Source: Pedobacter miscanthi (GTDB lineage: Bacteria > Bacteroidota > Bacteroidia > Sphingobacteriales > Sphingobacteriaceae). Taken from it: a stretch of DNA of 64,000 nt. The notes beneath the pieces were generated by a model. The model was not told the DNA's origin. It did no database searches and saw only the letters and a list, made by a program, of their open reading frames with translations. Location of the stretch: the NCBI RefSeq assembly GCF_003315595.1, contig NZ_QNQU01000007.1:124001-188000 (forward strand), read 5' to 3'. Below, one piece after another: positions 35,540 through 44,925 of the stretch (positions within the stretch are counted from its first letter, which is position 1; each line of letters starts with the position of its first letter). The translations under genes and the position numbers were made by a program.

Positions 35540-35571
35540 GATGCAGTACACTATCAGTCATGTACTGCATC
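35540..35571 (-). terminator. Terminator of the monooxygenase/spondin unit
   Basis: GATGCAGTACA (35540-35550) and TGTACTGCATC (35561-35571) form a perfect 11-bp stem with a 10-base loop, 13 bp past the minus-strand stop at 35585 and followed by TTCTTTTC. Confidence 0.7.
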
Positions 35572-35584
35572 GATCTCTAAGAGT

Positions 35585-35887
35585 TTATTTAGCAGTTAGA
35601 ATATCTACTTTTTCAATAATCGGGTCCGCGGCCAAAAGTTCCGGTACTTTATCCATTAATGCTTCTGCGATCTGTCCGCCAAGATGGCTATTTCTTCCTT
35701 TCTCATTTTTGAATGTGTCAAAAATTCCAAAAGTTGATGGGCCAAATTGCAACGTATACCAGTCAACAGTCCGACTCCCGGCTTGCGCATGTGGCAATGT
35801 AGTTTTAATGAGGTCTGCGACTTGTTGTTCTTTTCCAGGCTTAGCTTCAAGCCTGACCATTAATCCTGATTTTACCATATAAGTCAA
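35585..35887 (-). CDS. Antibiotic-biosynthesis-monooxygenase (ABM) domain protein
   Basis: The 100-residue protein is a single ferredoxin-like ABM domain: LMVRLEAKPGKEQQVADLIK at the start, a central DWYTLQFGPSTFGIFDTF segment and HLGGQIAEALMDK near the end. Members include quinol monooxygenases (YgiN) and many small oxidant-response proteins. It ends the spondin gene's transcription unit, starting 24 bp downstream. Substrate is unknown; ATG at residue 4 is an alternative start. Confidence 0.85.
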   Translation of the reverse strand: MTYMVKSGLMVRLEAKPGKEQQVADLIKTTLPHAQAGSRTVDWYTLQFGPSTFGIFDTFKNEKGRNSHLGGQIAEALMDKVPELLAADPIIEKVDILTAK

Positions 35888-35911
35888 ATGTATAGAATAT
35901 TAAATCCTGAT

Positions 35912-37204
35912 TTATTGTATTGTTACTTTGACAAAGTTCTGAATATCAGGCAAAGTCGTAAAAGTATTTGGATTAGGTACAGCTGTAATCGGTTTGCTTT
36001 CAGCCAATGGAGTTCCGGTAAGGTTAAACTGTGTTATACCAGCACCAGGAAATTGATCAATGGCAGTTCCATTATTATAAAGTGCAATACTGTTTGATGC
36101 ATCCCCCTTGTTAAACGGATCAATCCCATCTGCACCGGTGGCAAAAAACCAATCATTTGAGAATCCATACATTGTCGCTACCGCAACACGGTCTCCTTTA
36201 GCAATGGTTAATTCCTGAGAAACTTTGCTTCCAGTCTGACCGTTTATTATTGGAAGCAGTACCGTCGTTCCAGAGGCTGCAAGAACATAGACTGCCTTTA
36301 CACCCAATTTACTTCTTAAATATCCAGCTAACACATTGGCATCACCTTTTTGAGCCAGATCTTTCAATCCCTGATTACGGTCATTTTCACCGACTTTATA
36401 AAGCGGGTTGTCAATTCCATTATAAACTACCACAAGTACCGGTGAAAGTGGAGTAAAAATACCGGTGAGACCTTTCACGTAAGTATATAATGGTCCATTA
36501 TCACCTGCTTCAGCAATAGAAGTCAGACCGTTTGCTGTAGGTTTGTCTTTAGCAAACAATGGTGCCGGACTTAACAGACTGTTACCAACAATGTAAGATA
36601 CCGACCAGACACCAGGACTCAGTGGTGTCTCATTTGCTGTTCCACCTGACGTGTTTTCAAGCGTTAATGTAAATACGGAATTACCATTATATTTTAGCGA
36701 GGCCTTCACCAATTTAGAAGCTGCAAGATAAGTATTACCCTGGGCATCGGTTCCTGTAACTTCTGTTACATTCCTAGTTTCTGCAACACCAGGGTGCGAA
36801 ACTGAAGCACCAGGTTTTTGATTTACACGGGTACCGTTGTCCCATAATTTCACCTGCGAGGATACATCTCCTTCAATTGGCGTTCCATCACCCGAGTAAA
36901 CCTGGATACCGGGATTATCCGGGGCAAAGAACAAATCGTTCGAAGCGCCATACATCGCCGCGAATGAAATCGCCTCACCTTTTGCTGCCGAGAACTGAAT
37001 TGTAGTCGATTGTCCAGGTAAAATTAGTGGCGTTCCCGAACCTTGAAAAACACCGGATTCCACAAGGGGCTTAGAATTCAGGACATTTTCTACCGTGATG
37101 GTCGTTTTAGCTGCAGGAGTATCCAGCATTCCGGAATTATCTTTTTTACACGCGATAAAGGTTGATGCTAACACCGCAAGAGCTGAAAAGGTTGTAAATT
37201 TCAT
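35912..37204 (-). CDS. Lipoprotein with two spondin-N domains
   Basis: From the ATG at 37204 (MKFTTFSALAVLASTF; an ATG at 37213 is also possible) the protein has a lipobox FIAC near residue 20. Two homologous domains follow, roughly residues 35-210 and 220-425. Each has a MYG(A/F)SND-FFA core, a GDxSxxxxL(W/Y)(D/N)NGT segment and an FPGAG/KPGAS-like end, all characteristic of Spondin_N. These domains bind extracellular ligands with calcium in eukaryotes; the bacterial role is unknown. It is probably outer-membrane anchored. The tandem domain structure suggests internal duplication. Confidence 0.82.
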   Translation of the reverse strand: MKFTTFSALAVLASTFIACKKDNSGMLDTPAAKTTITVENVLNSKPLVESGVFQGSGTPLILPGQSTTIQFSAAKGEAISFAAMYGASNDLFFAPDNPGIQVYSGDGTPIEGDVSSQVKLWDNGTRVNQKPGASVSHPGVAETRNVTEVTGTDAQGNTYLAASKLVKASLKYNGNSVFTLTLENTSGGTANETPLSPGVWSVSYIVGNSLLSPAPLFAKDKPTANGLTSIAEAGDNGPLYTYVKGLTGIFTPLSPVLVVVYNGIDNPLYKVGENDRNQGLKDLAQKGDANVLAGYLRSKLGVKAVYVLAASGTTVLLPIINGQTGSKVSQELTIAKGDRVAVATMYGFSNDWFFATGADGIDPFNKGDASNSIALYNNGTAIDQFPGAGITQFNLTGTPLAESKPITAVPNPNTFTTLPDIQNFVKVTIQ

Positions 37205-37361
37205 GTTATTCATAATAATTTTTTATCCCTTTGTCGAATCACATTTCAATTCCTTACAAAAAAATAAAATAAATTTCCAGACTAAAAATTTATTGGAAAT
37301 GTTATGTTTTTCTCTGTAAGGATTGCAGGATATCTCCGACTAACACCATAAAAAATAAACC

Positions 37362-38078
37362 ATGAATAAAAACCAGTTAATCAGTAGCCTTTCTAAAACC
37401 TTATTATCAGTATTAATGCTGAGCCTACTATCTATTAGTGCCCGATCAAAAGCGATCCCAATTAGTCAGCATAGTTTGGTTCTGATGCAAAGCAGACCAA
37501 TTAATGGTGACACCATAAAGGTAGTTTCAGGAGTGCCGTTAAAACCTGAAGATATCAGTCCACTACTTGCAGGGGAATCTATACCGATATTAAACCTTCT
37601 CTCCTCGACAGGAGAGAATTTTGATGTAAATAAATCATTAGCGTCAAAACAGACTATACTCGTATTCTACCGGGGTGGCTGGTGTCCATACTGTTCTAAG
37701 CAGCTTGCAGGACTGCAGGAAATAGAAAAGGATCTAACTGCGATGGGCTATCAGCTAATAGCTATCAGTACAGACAGTCCCGATAATTTAAACGCATCCA
37801 AGGATAAAGGAAAGCTTTCATATACTCTCTTATCGGATGCAGATTTAAGCGCCTCTAAAAAATTCGGAATTGCATTTAAATCCCCTAAAGGTTACGATAA
37901 GTTCCTTCCAACAACTTCAGGTGGGAAAAATGTAGATAAACTTCTTCCGGTTCCATCAGTTTTCATCCTGAGTAAAAAAGGAAAAATCCTTTTCGAATAC
38001 ATCAATCCAAACATTACCGAACGGTTAAGCAGTTCTTTGATGAAGGCAGCCGCAATGGCCCTACGTGAAGATATATAA
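37362..38078 (+). CDS. Secreted peroxiredoxin-like (AhpC/TSA) protein
   Basis: The 238-residue protein has an N-terminal signal or membrane segment (TLLSVLMLSLLSISARSKA). A thioredoxin-fold domain follows with the motif FYRGGWCPYCSKQL (CxxC at the peroxidatic position) and AISTDSPDNL, as in the PRX-like2 group. It is divergent from the spondin gene across a 150-bp intergenic region that must hold both promoters. Expected role: periplasmic thiol peroxidase, partnered by the thioredoxin encoded next. Confidence 0.88.
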   Translation: MNKNQLISSLSKTLLSVLMLSLLSISARSKAIPISQHSLVLMQSRPINGDTIKVVSGVPLKPEDISPLLAGESIPILNLLSSTGENFDVNKSLASKQTILVFYRGGWCPYCSKQLAGLQEIEKDLTAMGYQLIAISTDSPDNLNASKDKGKLSYTLLSDADLSASKKFGIAFKSPKGYDKFLPTTSGGKNVDKLLPVPSVFILSKKGKILFEYINPNITERLSSSLMKAAAMALREDI

Positions 38079-38174
38079 TTTATTAAACAGGATTTACTGA
38101 TTCAAGAGAATCCGACAAAAAAACATAATTAATTGATAGCAATGTGTGTCCATATCTGGATAACGAAACTAAGA

Positions 38175-38645
38175 ATGATGAGAAAAAAGATAATCTATAT
38201 TGTCGCTTTATTATCCATAATCGTATTTCTAGGCATTTTTAATAAGCCAGAAATTGCCAATGCAATAGGAAACGATGAAAGGGCAAATCTGGAAACCCAG
38301 GTCAATTTTATTGAAAATTCCTGGACAAGCGCTGTTGAAAAGGCAAAAAAAGAGCATAAATATATTTTTGTGGATGCCTACGCTGTGTGGTGCGGGCCCT
38401 GCAAACTTTTGAAAACAACAACGTTCAGGGACCGAAAGATAGCTGAATATTTCAATAAAAATTTTGTGAACCTATCATTAGACATGGAAAAAGGAGATGG
38501 TGCAAAGTTATCCGAAAAATGGGAAATTGAAGCTTATCCTACCCTTCTTATAGTTGATCCGGAGGGAAGGGTAATATCGGGACATGTAGGTTTTATTACA
38601 GCTACTGATTTATTAAAATTCGGACAAGATCCGAAAATTAAATAA
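38175..38645 (+). CDS. Membrane-anchored or exported thioredoxin-like protein
   Basis: The start was chosen at 38175 (MMRKKIIYIVALLSIIVFLG), where a signal anchor begins; the frame opens at 38133. The catalytic motif is WCGPC in DAYAVWCGPCKLLKTTTF, and the cis-Pro loop reads EAYPTLLIVDPEG. Length about 157 residues fits DUF255/thioredoxin_7-like proteins. It follows the peroxiredoxin-like gene by about 100 bp on the same strand and could reduce it. Confidence 0.88.
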   Translation: MMRKKIIYIVALLSIIVFLGIFNKPEIANAIGNDERANLETQVNFIENSWTSAVEKAKKEHKYIFVDAYAVWCGPCKLLKTTTFRDRKIAEYFNKNFVNLSLDMEKGDGAKLSEKWEIEAYPTLLIVDPEGRVISGHVGFITATDLLKFGQDPKIK

Positions 38646-38947
38646 GCAATCAGAACACCCTAATGACAGTGAAGATTATGAATTCTGATAATCTTCACTG
38701 TCATTTATTTGGAAGTTTCAGCCTCCCCCAATATGCAAAAAAAAGCCTGATCAATAGCATATTCAAAAATTGTATTTTTTTTTGTAGGAGAGATAGTAGC
38801 GTTAATTCTTTCTGTTACCCTCTTCGAAAGACGGAGACGAATATCATGACGAAAACGCAGCTTAGGGCATGCCTAGATCATCGGGAATAAAAATCAGTTT
38901 TACTATGAAATCCCTCAGGTGCTTGATATTTCAAATAACATGGGGAT
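38646..38947. other. 302-bp gap with a strong terminator
   Basis: The gap contains the hairpin at 38664-38703. A 75-codon plus frame through it spans the hairpin and shows no family features, so it is not called. Convergent genes flank the region. Confidence 0.5.
38664..38703 (+). terminator. Perfect 16-bp hairpin terminator
   Basis: TGACAGTGAAGATTAT (38664-38679) pairs perfectly with ATAATCTTCACTGTCA (38688-38703) around an 8-base loop, followed by TTTATTT. It terminates the peroxiredoxin/thioredoxin unit. Confidence 0.85.
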
Positions 38948-39424
38948 TTACTTACTTCTTTTAGCCACTATAAATTTATCTAAAGAAAAAATACCTGAAC
39001 CGGTAAACATTAATGACAGTAACCCTGCAATATACAACAAATTAATCTCATAACCAGGTTGCCCGAATACAGGTCCATTACTATCAAGTCCTATGGTATT
39101 TATTGAACTAAATCCATTTTTAATATGGACAGAAAAAAGTGCCACGAGCATTGTTAAAATTAAAGGTATTGCAGTCATGCCGGAGAGAAAACCAAGTAAG
39201 ATTGCCAGTCCCCCAAGCATCTCTACAATGGGGGTGATCCAAGCCATCAAATGAGCAAGTGGTATCCCCAATAAAATCAATAGTTTTTCAAAACCTGCGG
39301 GAGATCCGCTATGCAGTTTAGCCCAGCCATGAATAAGAAAGCCAGAGCCAATGATTAAGCGAAGAAATAGCGGACTAACTAATTTGTAGTCTTTAGATTT
39401 TAAAGAAAAAATGCGGGATTTCAT
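38948..39424 (-). CDS. DoxX family membrane protein
   Basis: From ATG 39424 (MKSRIFSLKSKDYKLV) the protein has 158 residues and four membrane segments. It carries the DoxX motifs FLRLIIGSGFLIHGWAKL and ITPIVEMLGGLAILLGF. DoxX proteins are small quinone- or oxidoreductase-associated membrane proteins often linked to thiol stress and sulfur chemistry. It converges with the thioredoxin gene and no TTCCCGA operator was seen upstream, so it appears outside the AraC unit. Confidence 0.88.
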   Translation of the reverse strand: MKSRIFSLKSKDYKLVSPLFLRLIIGSGFLIHGWAKLHSGSPAGFEKLLILLGIPLAHLMAWITPIVEMLGGLAILLGFLSGMTAIPLILTMLVALFSVHIKNGFSSINTIGLDSNGPVFGQPGYEINLLYIAGLLSLMFTGSGIFSLDKFIVAKRSK

Positions 39425-39536
39425 ATTATTAAAAATCAATATCTAAAAGGTTAACAAATATTACATCGTTTGATAAGACGATTTTTAATTTATTAGTCGT
39501 AAAAAATTAAAATCCTTACAAAATTTCTGCTTATTT

Positions 39537-39888
39537 TTCGAGGTATCATCCAACTGGGTTTGCACAGAGAAACGGCGAGAAAATATATGTCAGTAGATAA
39601 TCTGGTTCGTAAATCATACATGGATCGGGGCATGATCGAAAACTATTTCAAATATATTAAAAAGTGATGCAAGACCACGATGGTCTCTATATGAAGAACG
39701 TTAGGGAATGAGTTACCTCATATAAGATATCCGGGAGGATATAGTACGTTTCCTAAAGCGCTCATTTGCCTTCGAGCAATGGCCCTATAGAAGGCAATGT
39801 AAATAAATTAAAGGCCATCAAGCGGCAAATGTATGGTAGAGCAAGTTTCGAACTACTAAGAAAAAGATTGGTACTCAAACCGACTTAA
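39537..39888 (+). pseudogene. ISL3-family transposase relic
   Basis: The reading LGLHRETARKYMSVDNLVRK (39557 onward, stop at 39665) resembles the DNA-binding N-terminal part of ISL3-type transposases. After a frame-broken 120-bp stretch, another frame ending at 39888 reads IEGNVNKLKAIKRQMYGRA and then SFELLRKR, the very conserved C-terminal signature of the family. Most of the catalytic core is missing. No intact inverted repeats were found. Confidence 0.75.
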
Positions 39889-40084
39889 CCACTAAAAGTA
39901 GAGAAGAACCTCTTTCACCGACACACCTAAACCATGAAAGCAAATCTGAATAAATGAGCCTCCAAATTCTAAAAACTCTTCCCTGGCCTGTTAAAAAACA
40001 AAAGATAGACCACCAGGCACAAAAAGGTAAGGGAAAACAGATCGCGTAATCCAAAATAAAAATCCATGGTCACTTGTTCAAAGA

Positions 40085-41257
40085 TCAAAAAACTTCACCA
40101 TTCAGTTCATCCTTAGATTCCCTTGCATTAAATAATAAACCATAAGGAACTTTGGGAAGGATAAAACTTGATTTGGGCGGCAGGATCAGCCCCCTATCCG
40201 ATATCTCAAGGAGCTGATCCACACCCATCGGATAGATGGTAAAAATCACTGAATCCGGCCTTGATTCTGCAAACTTAAGAAGTTCCCCAAATGCATTGGC
40301 CGGATAGCTCGTTAGTGCAGCATCGTTTTTGGGATCGTTAATACCCATTAAAGGCAGGAGCACCCGGTCCTGCAGGATGGAAACATCCGGTAGCTGAGAA
40401 AATTTTTCTTGCTCTTCTTTCAGTTCCAGCCTATACCAAAGTTTACCCAACCTCATTCCAAAGCACCGGGTCCGGTCAGGATGATATGGCGTATTCCCAA
40501 CTACCAAAGAAACCGAAAAAAGCTTTTTTAAGCCAACAAGCAAACTTCCTCCCCCTCCGTTATCTTTCAGGGATACCAAGCGGTTGAATGAAGAAATCCT
40601 GACCTGATCGGTTGCAGTATATAAAGCCATCACATATTCGTCGGCAGCATTCTCCATCTTAGCTGCAGCAGCCAGACGGTGATGCCCATCCCCGATATAT
40701 ACCTTTTGGATCTTTGCGAAAAACCCCGTCAGTCTCTTGACTGCCGCAGGGTCGGAAACCTTCCAGATTCTGTGATGGCCCCCCTCTGATATAACAGACA
40801 GAAAAGGCGCATCAGTTACCGACTCAGCAATCAGTCTATTAATATCCTCATCCGGCCTATAAGTCAAAAGGACAGGTGATCCCTCGAGGCCAACATGCCT
40901 GCGATAATTAAGTAATCTTTCCTCCCTGTCACTTATTGTTTCCTCGTGGCGGATGATTTTCCCACTTATAAAATCCTGTACCGCGGTCAACAGCCAGATA
41001 CCATATTGTTCACCCAGTACAGTTTGCTGCCCATAGATATATACCGCTTGCTGTTCATCTGATCTAAGATGTCCGGATTTGAAAAGGTCTGCCAGTTGCT
41101 TTCCTACAGTACCAATACTCCCCGTACCGATCCCCTTTTGTCCCCTTCCCTCGAGTTTACCTTTGAGAGCACCGAGCCCCTGCCCTGACTCCTGCAGCAG
41201 ACCGTTATACCAATCCACTTCCGGATGAAATGCTTTAAATCCCCTAACAATCGCCAT
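40085..41257 (-). CDS. DUF1015 family protein
   Basis: The 390-residue cytoplasmic protein starts with MAIVRGFKAFHPEV, matching the family's KPFKALRP-like start. It carries the diagnostic GDGHHRLAAA motif near residue 190. DUF1015 proteins occur next to serC/serA in many Bacteroidota and other bacteria, and a role in serine-linked metabolism is suspected but unproven. It begins 6 bp after the serC stop, so the two are co-translated. Confidence 0.9.
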   Translation of the reverse strand: MAIVRGFKAFHPEVDWYNGLLQESGQGLGALKGKLEGRGQKGIGTGSIGTVGKQLADLFKSGHLRSDEQQAVYIYGQQTVLGEQYGIWLLTAVQDFISGKIIRHEETISDREERLLNYRRHVGLEGSPVLLTYRPDEDINRLIAESVTDAPFLSVISEGGHHRIWKVSDPAAVKRLTGFFAKIQKVYIGDGHHRLAAAAKMENAADEYVMALYTATDQVRISSFNRLVSLKDNGGGGSLLVGLKKLFSVSLVVGNTPYHPDRTRCFGMRLGKLWYRLELKEEQEKFSQLPDVSILQDRVLLPLMGINDPKNDAALTSYPANAFGELLKFAESRPDSVIFTIYPMGVDQLLEISDRGLILPPKSSFILPKVPYGLLFNARESKDELNGEVF

Positions 41258-41263
41258 AATTAA

Positions 41264-42376
41264 TTATCGAACGCTTTCCAGGTGGGAAACCGTATTAGCA
41301 CATGCTACCATCTGTTCAAATTCCCTCATCAGCACTACCAAAGCTTCCACGCTTTCAAGCGGCAGGGCATTGTACAGGGAAACCCTGAAACCTCCGACCG
41401 TGCGATAGCCCCTTATCCCTACCATTCCCCTCTCAGAGGCAAGCTCGAAGAAAGCAGCACCGGTTCTTTCATCCTTTGCCCTGAAGGTTACATTCATCCT
41501 TGACCTGTGGGCAAGGTTGGCCAGACCATCAAAAAGGCTGTTGCGGTCTATTTCGCCATAAAGCAGCCTGGCCTTGCTGATATTGAGTTTTTCGATTTCC
41601 TTTACCCCGCCCATTTCTTTCAGCCAGATCAGGTTCAGCATAGAAACATATATCGAAAATACTGGTGGAGTGTTGAACATGCTGTTGTTATCCCGATATA
41701 TCCGGTAATCGGACATCGAGGGCAACTCGCAGTTGACCGAATCCAGAAATGAATTTTTGGCAATTACCAGCGTCAGACCCGCAGGCCCCATATTTTTCTG
41801 GGCACCGGCATAAATCAGGTCAAAGTCGCGTACATTGATTTCCCTGGAAAAAATATCCGAGGACATATCGCAGACCACGGGTACTGCCACCTTGGGAAAA
41901 GCGAACATTTCCGTTCCCTCGATCGTATTGTTGGAGGTCAAATGGAGATAAGCCGTACCGTGCGAGAGTTCATAGTTATCCGGGATATAACAGTAAGCTT
42001 TATCCCTGGAAGAGGCCACAATTTCAACATCACCGAACAGCCTGGCCTCTTTGATGGCCTTCTTTGCGAAATAACCAGTATCAAGGTAACATGCTTTACG
42101 GCCTTTTTTAAGAAAATTCAACGGAACCATTGAAAACTGCGTACTTGCCCCGCCCTGCAGGAAAAGCACCGAATAACTATCGGGTACATTCAGCAGCTCC
42201 CTGACCAGCAACTGCGTTTTAGTGATAACCGATTCAAATTCCACCGAGCGGTGTGAGACCTCCAAAATGGAAAGCCCGTTGCTGTTCCAGTCCAGAACCG
42301 CTTGCGCTGCCTGCTCCATGACGGTGGAAGGAAGGATACAGGGGCCAGCGCCAAAATTATGCTTTTTCGAAATCAT
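41264..42376 (-). CDS. serC: Phosphoserine aminotransferase
   Basis: The start was fixed at 42376 (MISKKHNFGAGPCILP); the open frame to 42514 is too long for the family. The 370 residues fit SerC, a PLP enzyme converting 3-phosphohydroxypyruvate and glutamate to phosphoserine and 2-oxoglutarate. Key features are HNFGAGPCILP, EVSHRS (substrate Arg), LQGGASTQF (PLP phosphate site) and the PLP-lysine block YAGAQKNMGPAGL. The usual serA neighbour is absent. GC content of this and the Lrp gene looks higher than that of the polysaccharide cluster, so it could be a second, acquired copy. Confidence 0.93.
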   Translation of the reverse strand: MISKKHNFGAGPCILPSTVMEQAAQAVLDWNSNGLSILEVSHRSVEFESVITKTQLLVRELLNVPDSYSVLFLQGGASTQFSMVPLNFLKKGRKACYLDTGYFAKKAIKEARLFGDVEIVASSRDKAYCYIPDNYELSHGTAYLHLTSNNTIEGTEMFAFPKVAVPVVCDMSSDIFSREINVRDFDLIYAGAQKNMGPAGLTLVIAKNSFLDSVNCELPSMSDYRIYRDNNSMFNTPPVFSIYVSMLNLIWLKEMGGVKEIEKLNISKARLLYGEIDRNSLFDGLANLAHRSRMNVTFRAKDERTGAAFFELASERGMVGIRGYRTVGGFRVSLYNALPLESVEALVVLMREFEQMVACANTVSHLESVR

Positions 42377-42690
42377 AAAACTAAGATCATTTTTACTTCC
42401 ATAAAATTCAGTATTGCAGCGCTTTACTGGTAATTTAAAAAATAAAACGGCAAAAATTACTTTTTTGACCGTGCTCCACCTCCTAAAAATTCTGTTCACA
42501 CCTTTCCAGTGCAAATACGGCCGAATTTTATTTTTTCAGCGCCTGGCCAAACATGCAACTTAACGTAGAATATACACTATTAAAAAAACAGAAAAAACGC
42601 CGATATCCTACCGTAAGCCAATAAAATTTGACTATTTTTAGGCAAAAAACAACCTGACAAAGTACAGAATTATACACTAAGCATAATAGC
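42377..42690. promoter_or_regulatory. Divergent promoter region of serC and the Lrp-type gene
   Basis: A 314-bp AT-rich region between two divergent starts. I see no hairpin or coding potential. Lrp-type regulators often control a divergent neighbour and themselves from such a region. Confidence 0.5.
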
Positions 42691-43158
42691 ATGGCAAGCC
42701 GTCTTTTAAACCCCACCGATAGCAAAATCCTGAACCTTTTGCAGAAAGACGGATCGCTAACCTATAAAGAAATCGCGGGAAAGATCAACAAAAGCATGAC
42801 CAATGTTGTAGAACGTATTAAACTGCTCAAAGAAACTGGTTACATCAAGAAAACAGTCACGTTGGTAGATATCCACAAGATCCGTTCTCTCTTCATCGCC
42901 TTCCCCCATGTACAGCTAAAAGAACATTCTGAGGAAAACATCCGCGCCTTCAGCAGTGAAATGGCCAAACACCCTGAAGTGATGGAATGTTACCACCTCA
43001 CTGGCCATGTGGATTTTATGATCAAAATCGCCCTACCCGACATGGCCTCCTACAATGAATTCCTGCGTGAGAAGATCGGCAGTCTTGAATACGTGGGATC
43101 GATCCAAAGTTTCCTGGTACTTTCCGAATCCAAGCATGAAACCGCCTATCCACTGTAA
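42691..43158 (+). CDS. Lrp/AsnC-family transcriptional regulator
   Basis: The 155-residue protein has an N-terminal winged helix-turn-helix (LNPTDSKILNLLQKDGSLTY, then KEIAGKINKSMTNVVERI). A C-terminal RAM/Lrp ligand domain follows, with ECYHLTGHVDFMIKIALPDM. It is divergent to serC-DUF1015 and probably responds to an amino acid to adjust serine synthesis. Confidence 0.92.
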   Translation: MASRLLNPTDSKILNLLQKDGSLTYKEIAGKINKSMTNVVERIKLLKETGYIKKTVTLVDIHKIRSLFIAFPHVQLKEHSEENIRAFSSEMAKHPEVMECYHLTGHVDFMIKIALPDMASYNEFLREKIGSLEYVGSIQSFLVLSESKHETAYPL

Positions 43159-43407
43159 ACTGACGTGCCCACCAATACAAGGACATGAGGCCTATCATGT
43201 ATTTCGATAAAATGTGCATTGAGTATCATTCCAGACACCACATCCCGTTTTTTCCCATCTGGTCTTGGTGGTATCGCAATGCAAAAAAACAATGAGTTCA
43301 GTCAGGTTTATGAAAAGCTTAAAATGAGCCGGGCGGCCATTTTGGAGCGGAATCGAGTGGATATTGTTGCCAAATTCTCCAGCTATCTCGGCTAGCACTA
43401 ATTTTAT

Positions 43408-44721
43408 CTACCGGCAAGTCGGAAGATTCAATCCCCAGACCAGATCTGACGATAATGGCCTATACCCTAAGTTCGGTTTATCCCTCAATAAACTAATAAC
43501 GGCATTTTGAACTTCGTCCAAAATACCCCAATCCTTTTCTATATAAATATCCGTAGTCTTTCTTGTCTCGTCTACATGATTTAATGCAAGTGCAACATCA
43601 TCCTTACTTTTTCTACATTTATTTCTAGCTATTGTGGCAAAGCTATGTCTTCCCCAATAGAACGATATCCTTGGGATTTCAAGTTCCTGACAAATTTTAT
43701 TAAATCCTTGACTGAGCGCTGAATTCATTCCTGTGGCAGAGGAAAATCGTTCATGGAGTTTTCCAATATATTTTTCAAGAATAGGCTTCATTTCATCGGT
43801 TATTCTAATACTTATGAAAGCCCTGTCCCTTCTTTTGGCCTTAGTCTTCATTCTATTGTATTCGAGCCTTCCATTATACATATTCTCTTTTCTAAAATGA
43901 AAAATATCAACGGCGTTTGTGCCACATGCATAAAAGGAAAGCATGAACAAGTCCCTTGTAATTGATTCAATACCATCTTCAATTCTTGGCTTGTAATCTC
44001 TAATTTTCTTTATCGTTTCAATATCGATATTCCTTTTTCTAGTTTCGGGGGCAGGTTTAATTTTATATTTTTTAAAAGGGTAATGTGAAATCCTAATTAT
44101 CCCCAAATCTTCATCATTAAAGGTATCTCTCGCTACATTGAAAAGCCCTCGAAGATCGCGCATCGCACCTGCTATTCCTGCATCGGAAAGGCCAGCGGTT
44201 TTGATTTGAAATTTTGTGCCATTACGATGGACTCTGTTCAAGATTCGGGGCTTTCTTAGGTAAACCTCGTAATCCTTCAACATCTTCGAGGTGATCTCAT
44301 CGATAAAAACTTCTTCCCGTTCAAAATAATCGATTAGGTGATTTACCGCGCTCCTGAAATTTGTTACGGTTCCTTTACGCCCCTCAGTATTTAACTTTTC
44401 AATATGTTTTCGGCCAAAAGAGATGAACTCGACTTTCTCTCCATCTGCCTGAATATATTTTAACAATTGTTCACAAGTATAATAATCTACCCTATCATTT
44501 AAATTTGTTAAAGATTCACGATATTTAAATATTGTATCGTAGATTGGCTTCGCAGCAAACATGTCTTTTATGTTGTAATTTCGATCCAATTGTTTTTTGA
44601 TTACAAATTGCTTAGTATCAAGATAACGGGTCTGTCTTTTATGGGTAAGACGAATTTTCACATTGAAAGTTCCATCTTTTTTCATCTGATGTTTTAGCAC
44701 TACTGCACTTAATGTCGCCAT
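43408..44721 (-). CDS. Tyrosine recombinase (Bacteroidota integrase type)
   Basis: From ATG 44721 (MATLSAVVLKHQMKKDGTFN) the protein has 437 residues. An arm-binding domain and a SAM-like core-binding domain (residues about 105-215) precede the catalytic domain. Visible are FYWGRHSFATIA near residue 357 (box II Arg-His), ALNHVDETRKTTDIYIEK near residue 394 (His and the nucleophile Tyr). The first catalytic Arg position reads FYACGTNAVDI with Cys, where many relatives have FYARGM. Its start lies about 205 bp from a tRNA 3' end, the expected attachment site. No other phage or conjugation gene is nearby, so it is probably a solitary remnant of an integrated element. Confidence 0.9.
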   Translation of the reverse strand: MATLSAVVLKHQMKKDGTFNVKIRLTHKRQTRYLDTKQFVIKKQLDRNYNIKDMFAAKPIYDTIFKYRESLTNLNDRVDYYTCEQLLKYIQADGEKVEFISFGRKHIEKLNTEGRKGTVTNFRSAVNHLIDYFEREEVFIDEITSKMLKDYEVYLRKPRILNRVHRNGTKFQIKTAGLSDAGIAGAMRDLRGLFNVARDTFNDEDLGIIRISHYPFKKYKIKPAPETRKRNIDIETIKKIRDYKPRIEDGIESITRDLFMLSFYACGTNAVDIFHFRKENMYNGRLEYNRMKTKAKRRDRAFISIRITDEMKPILEKYIGKLHERFSSATGMNSALSQGFNKICQELEIPRISFYWGRHSFATIARNKCRKSKDDVALALNHVDETRKTTDIYIEKDWGILDEVQNAVISLLRDKPNLGYRPLSSDLVWGLNLPTCR

Positions 44722-44925
44722 AATAATGTAATAAAAAAAAGTGTAAATTATTTGTAAAACACGGCTGTTTAATTCAACAAAAAAGCCTGTTAAACTGAAA
44801 AAACACAAAATTTAATTTTTCAAGTTCAAGAAAGAAAATTGGCTTTTAGATAGCTTTAAGGCCTATTATTATAAATTTATGCAATCTTTTCCACATTAAA
44901 GACCCAAAATTCCGGTACCATCGAT

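Noticed and set aside
43159..43407. Short frames between the Lrp gene and the integrase
   Set aside because: Both strands have only brief open stretches without motifs; likely spacer or decayed sequence.
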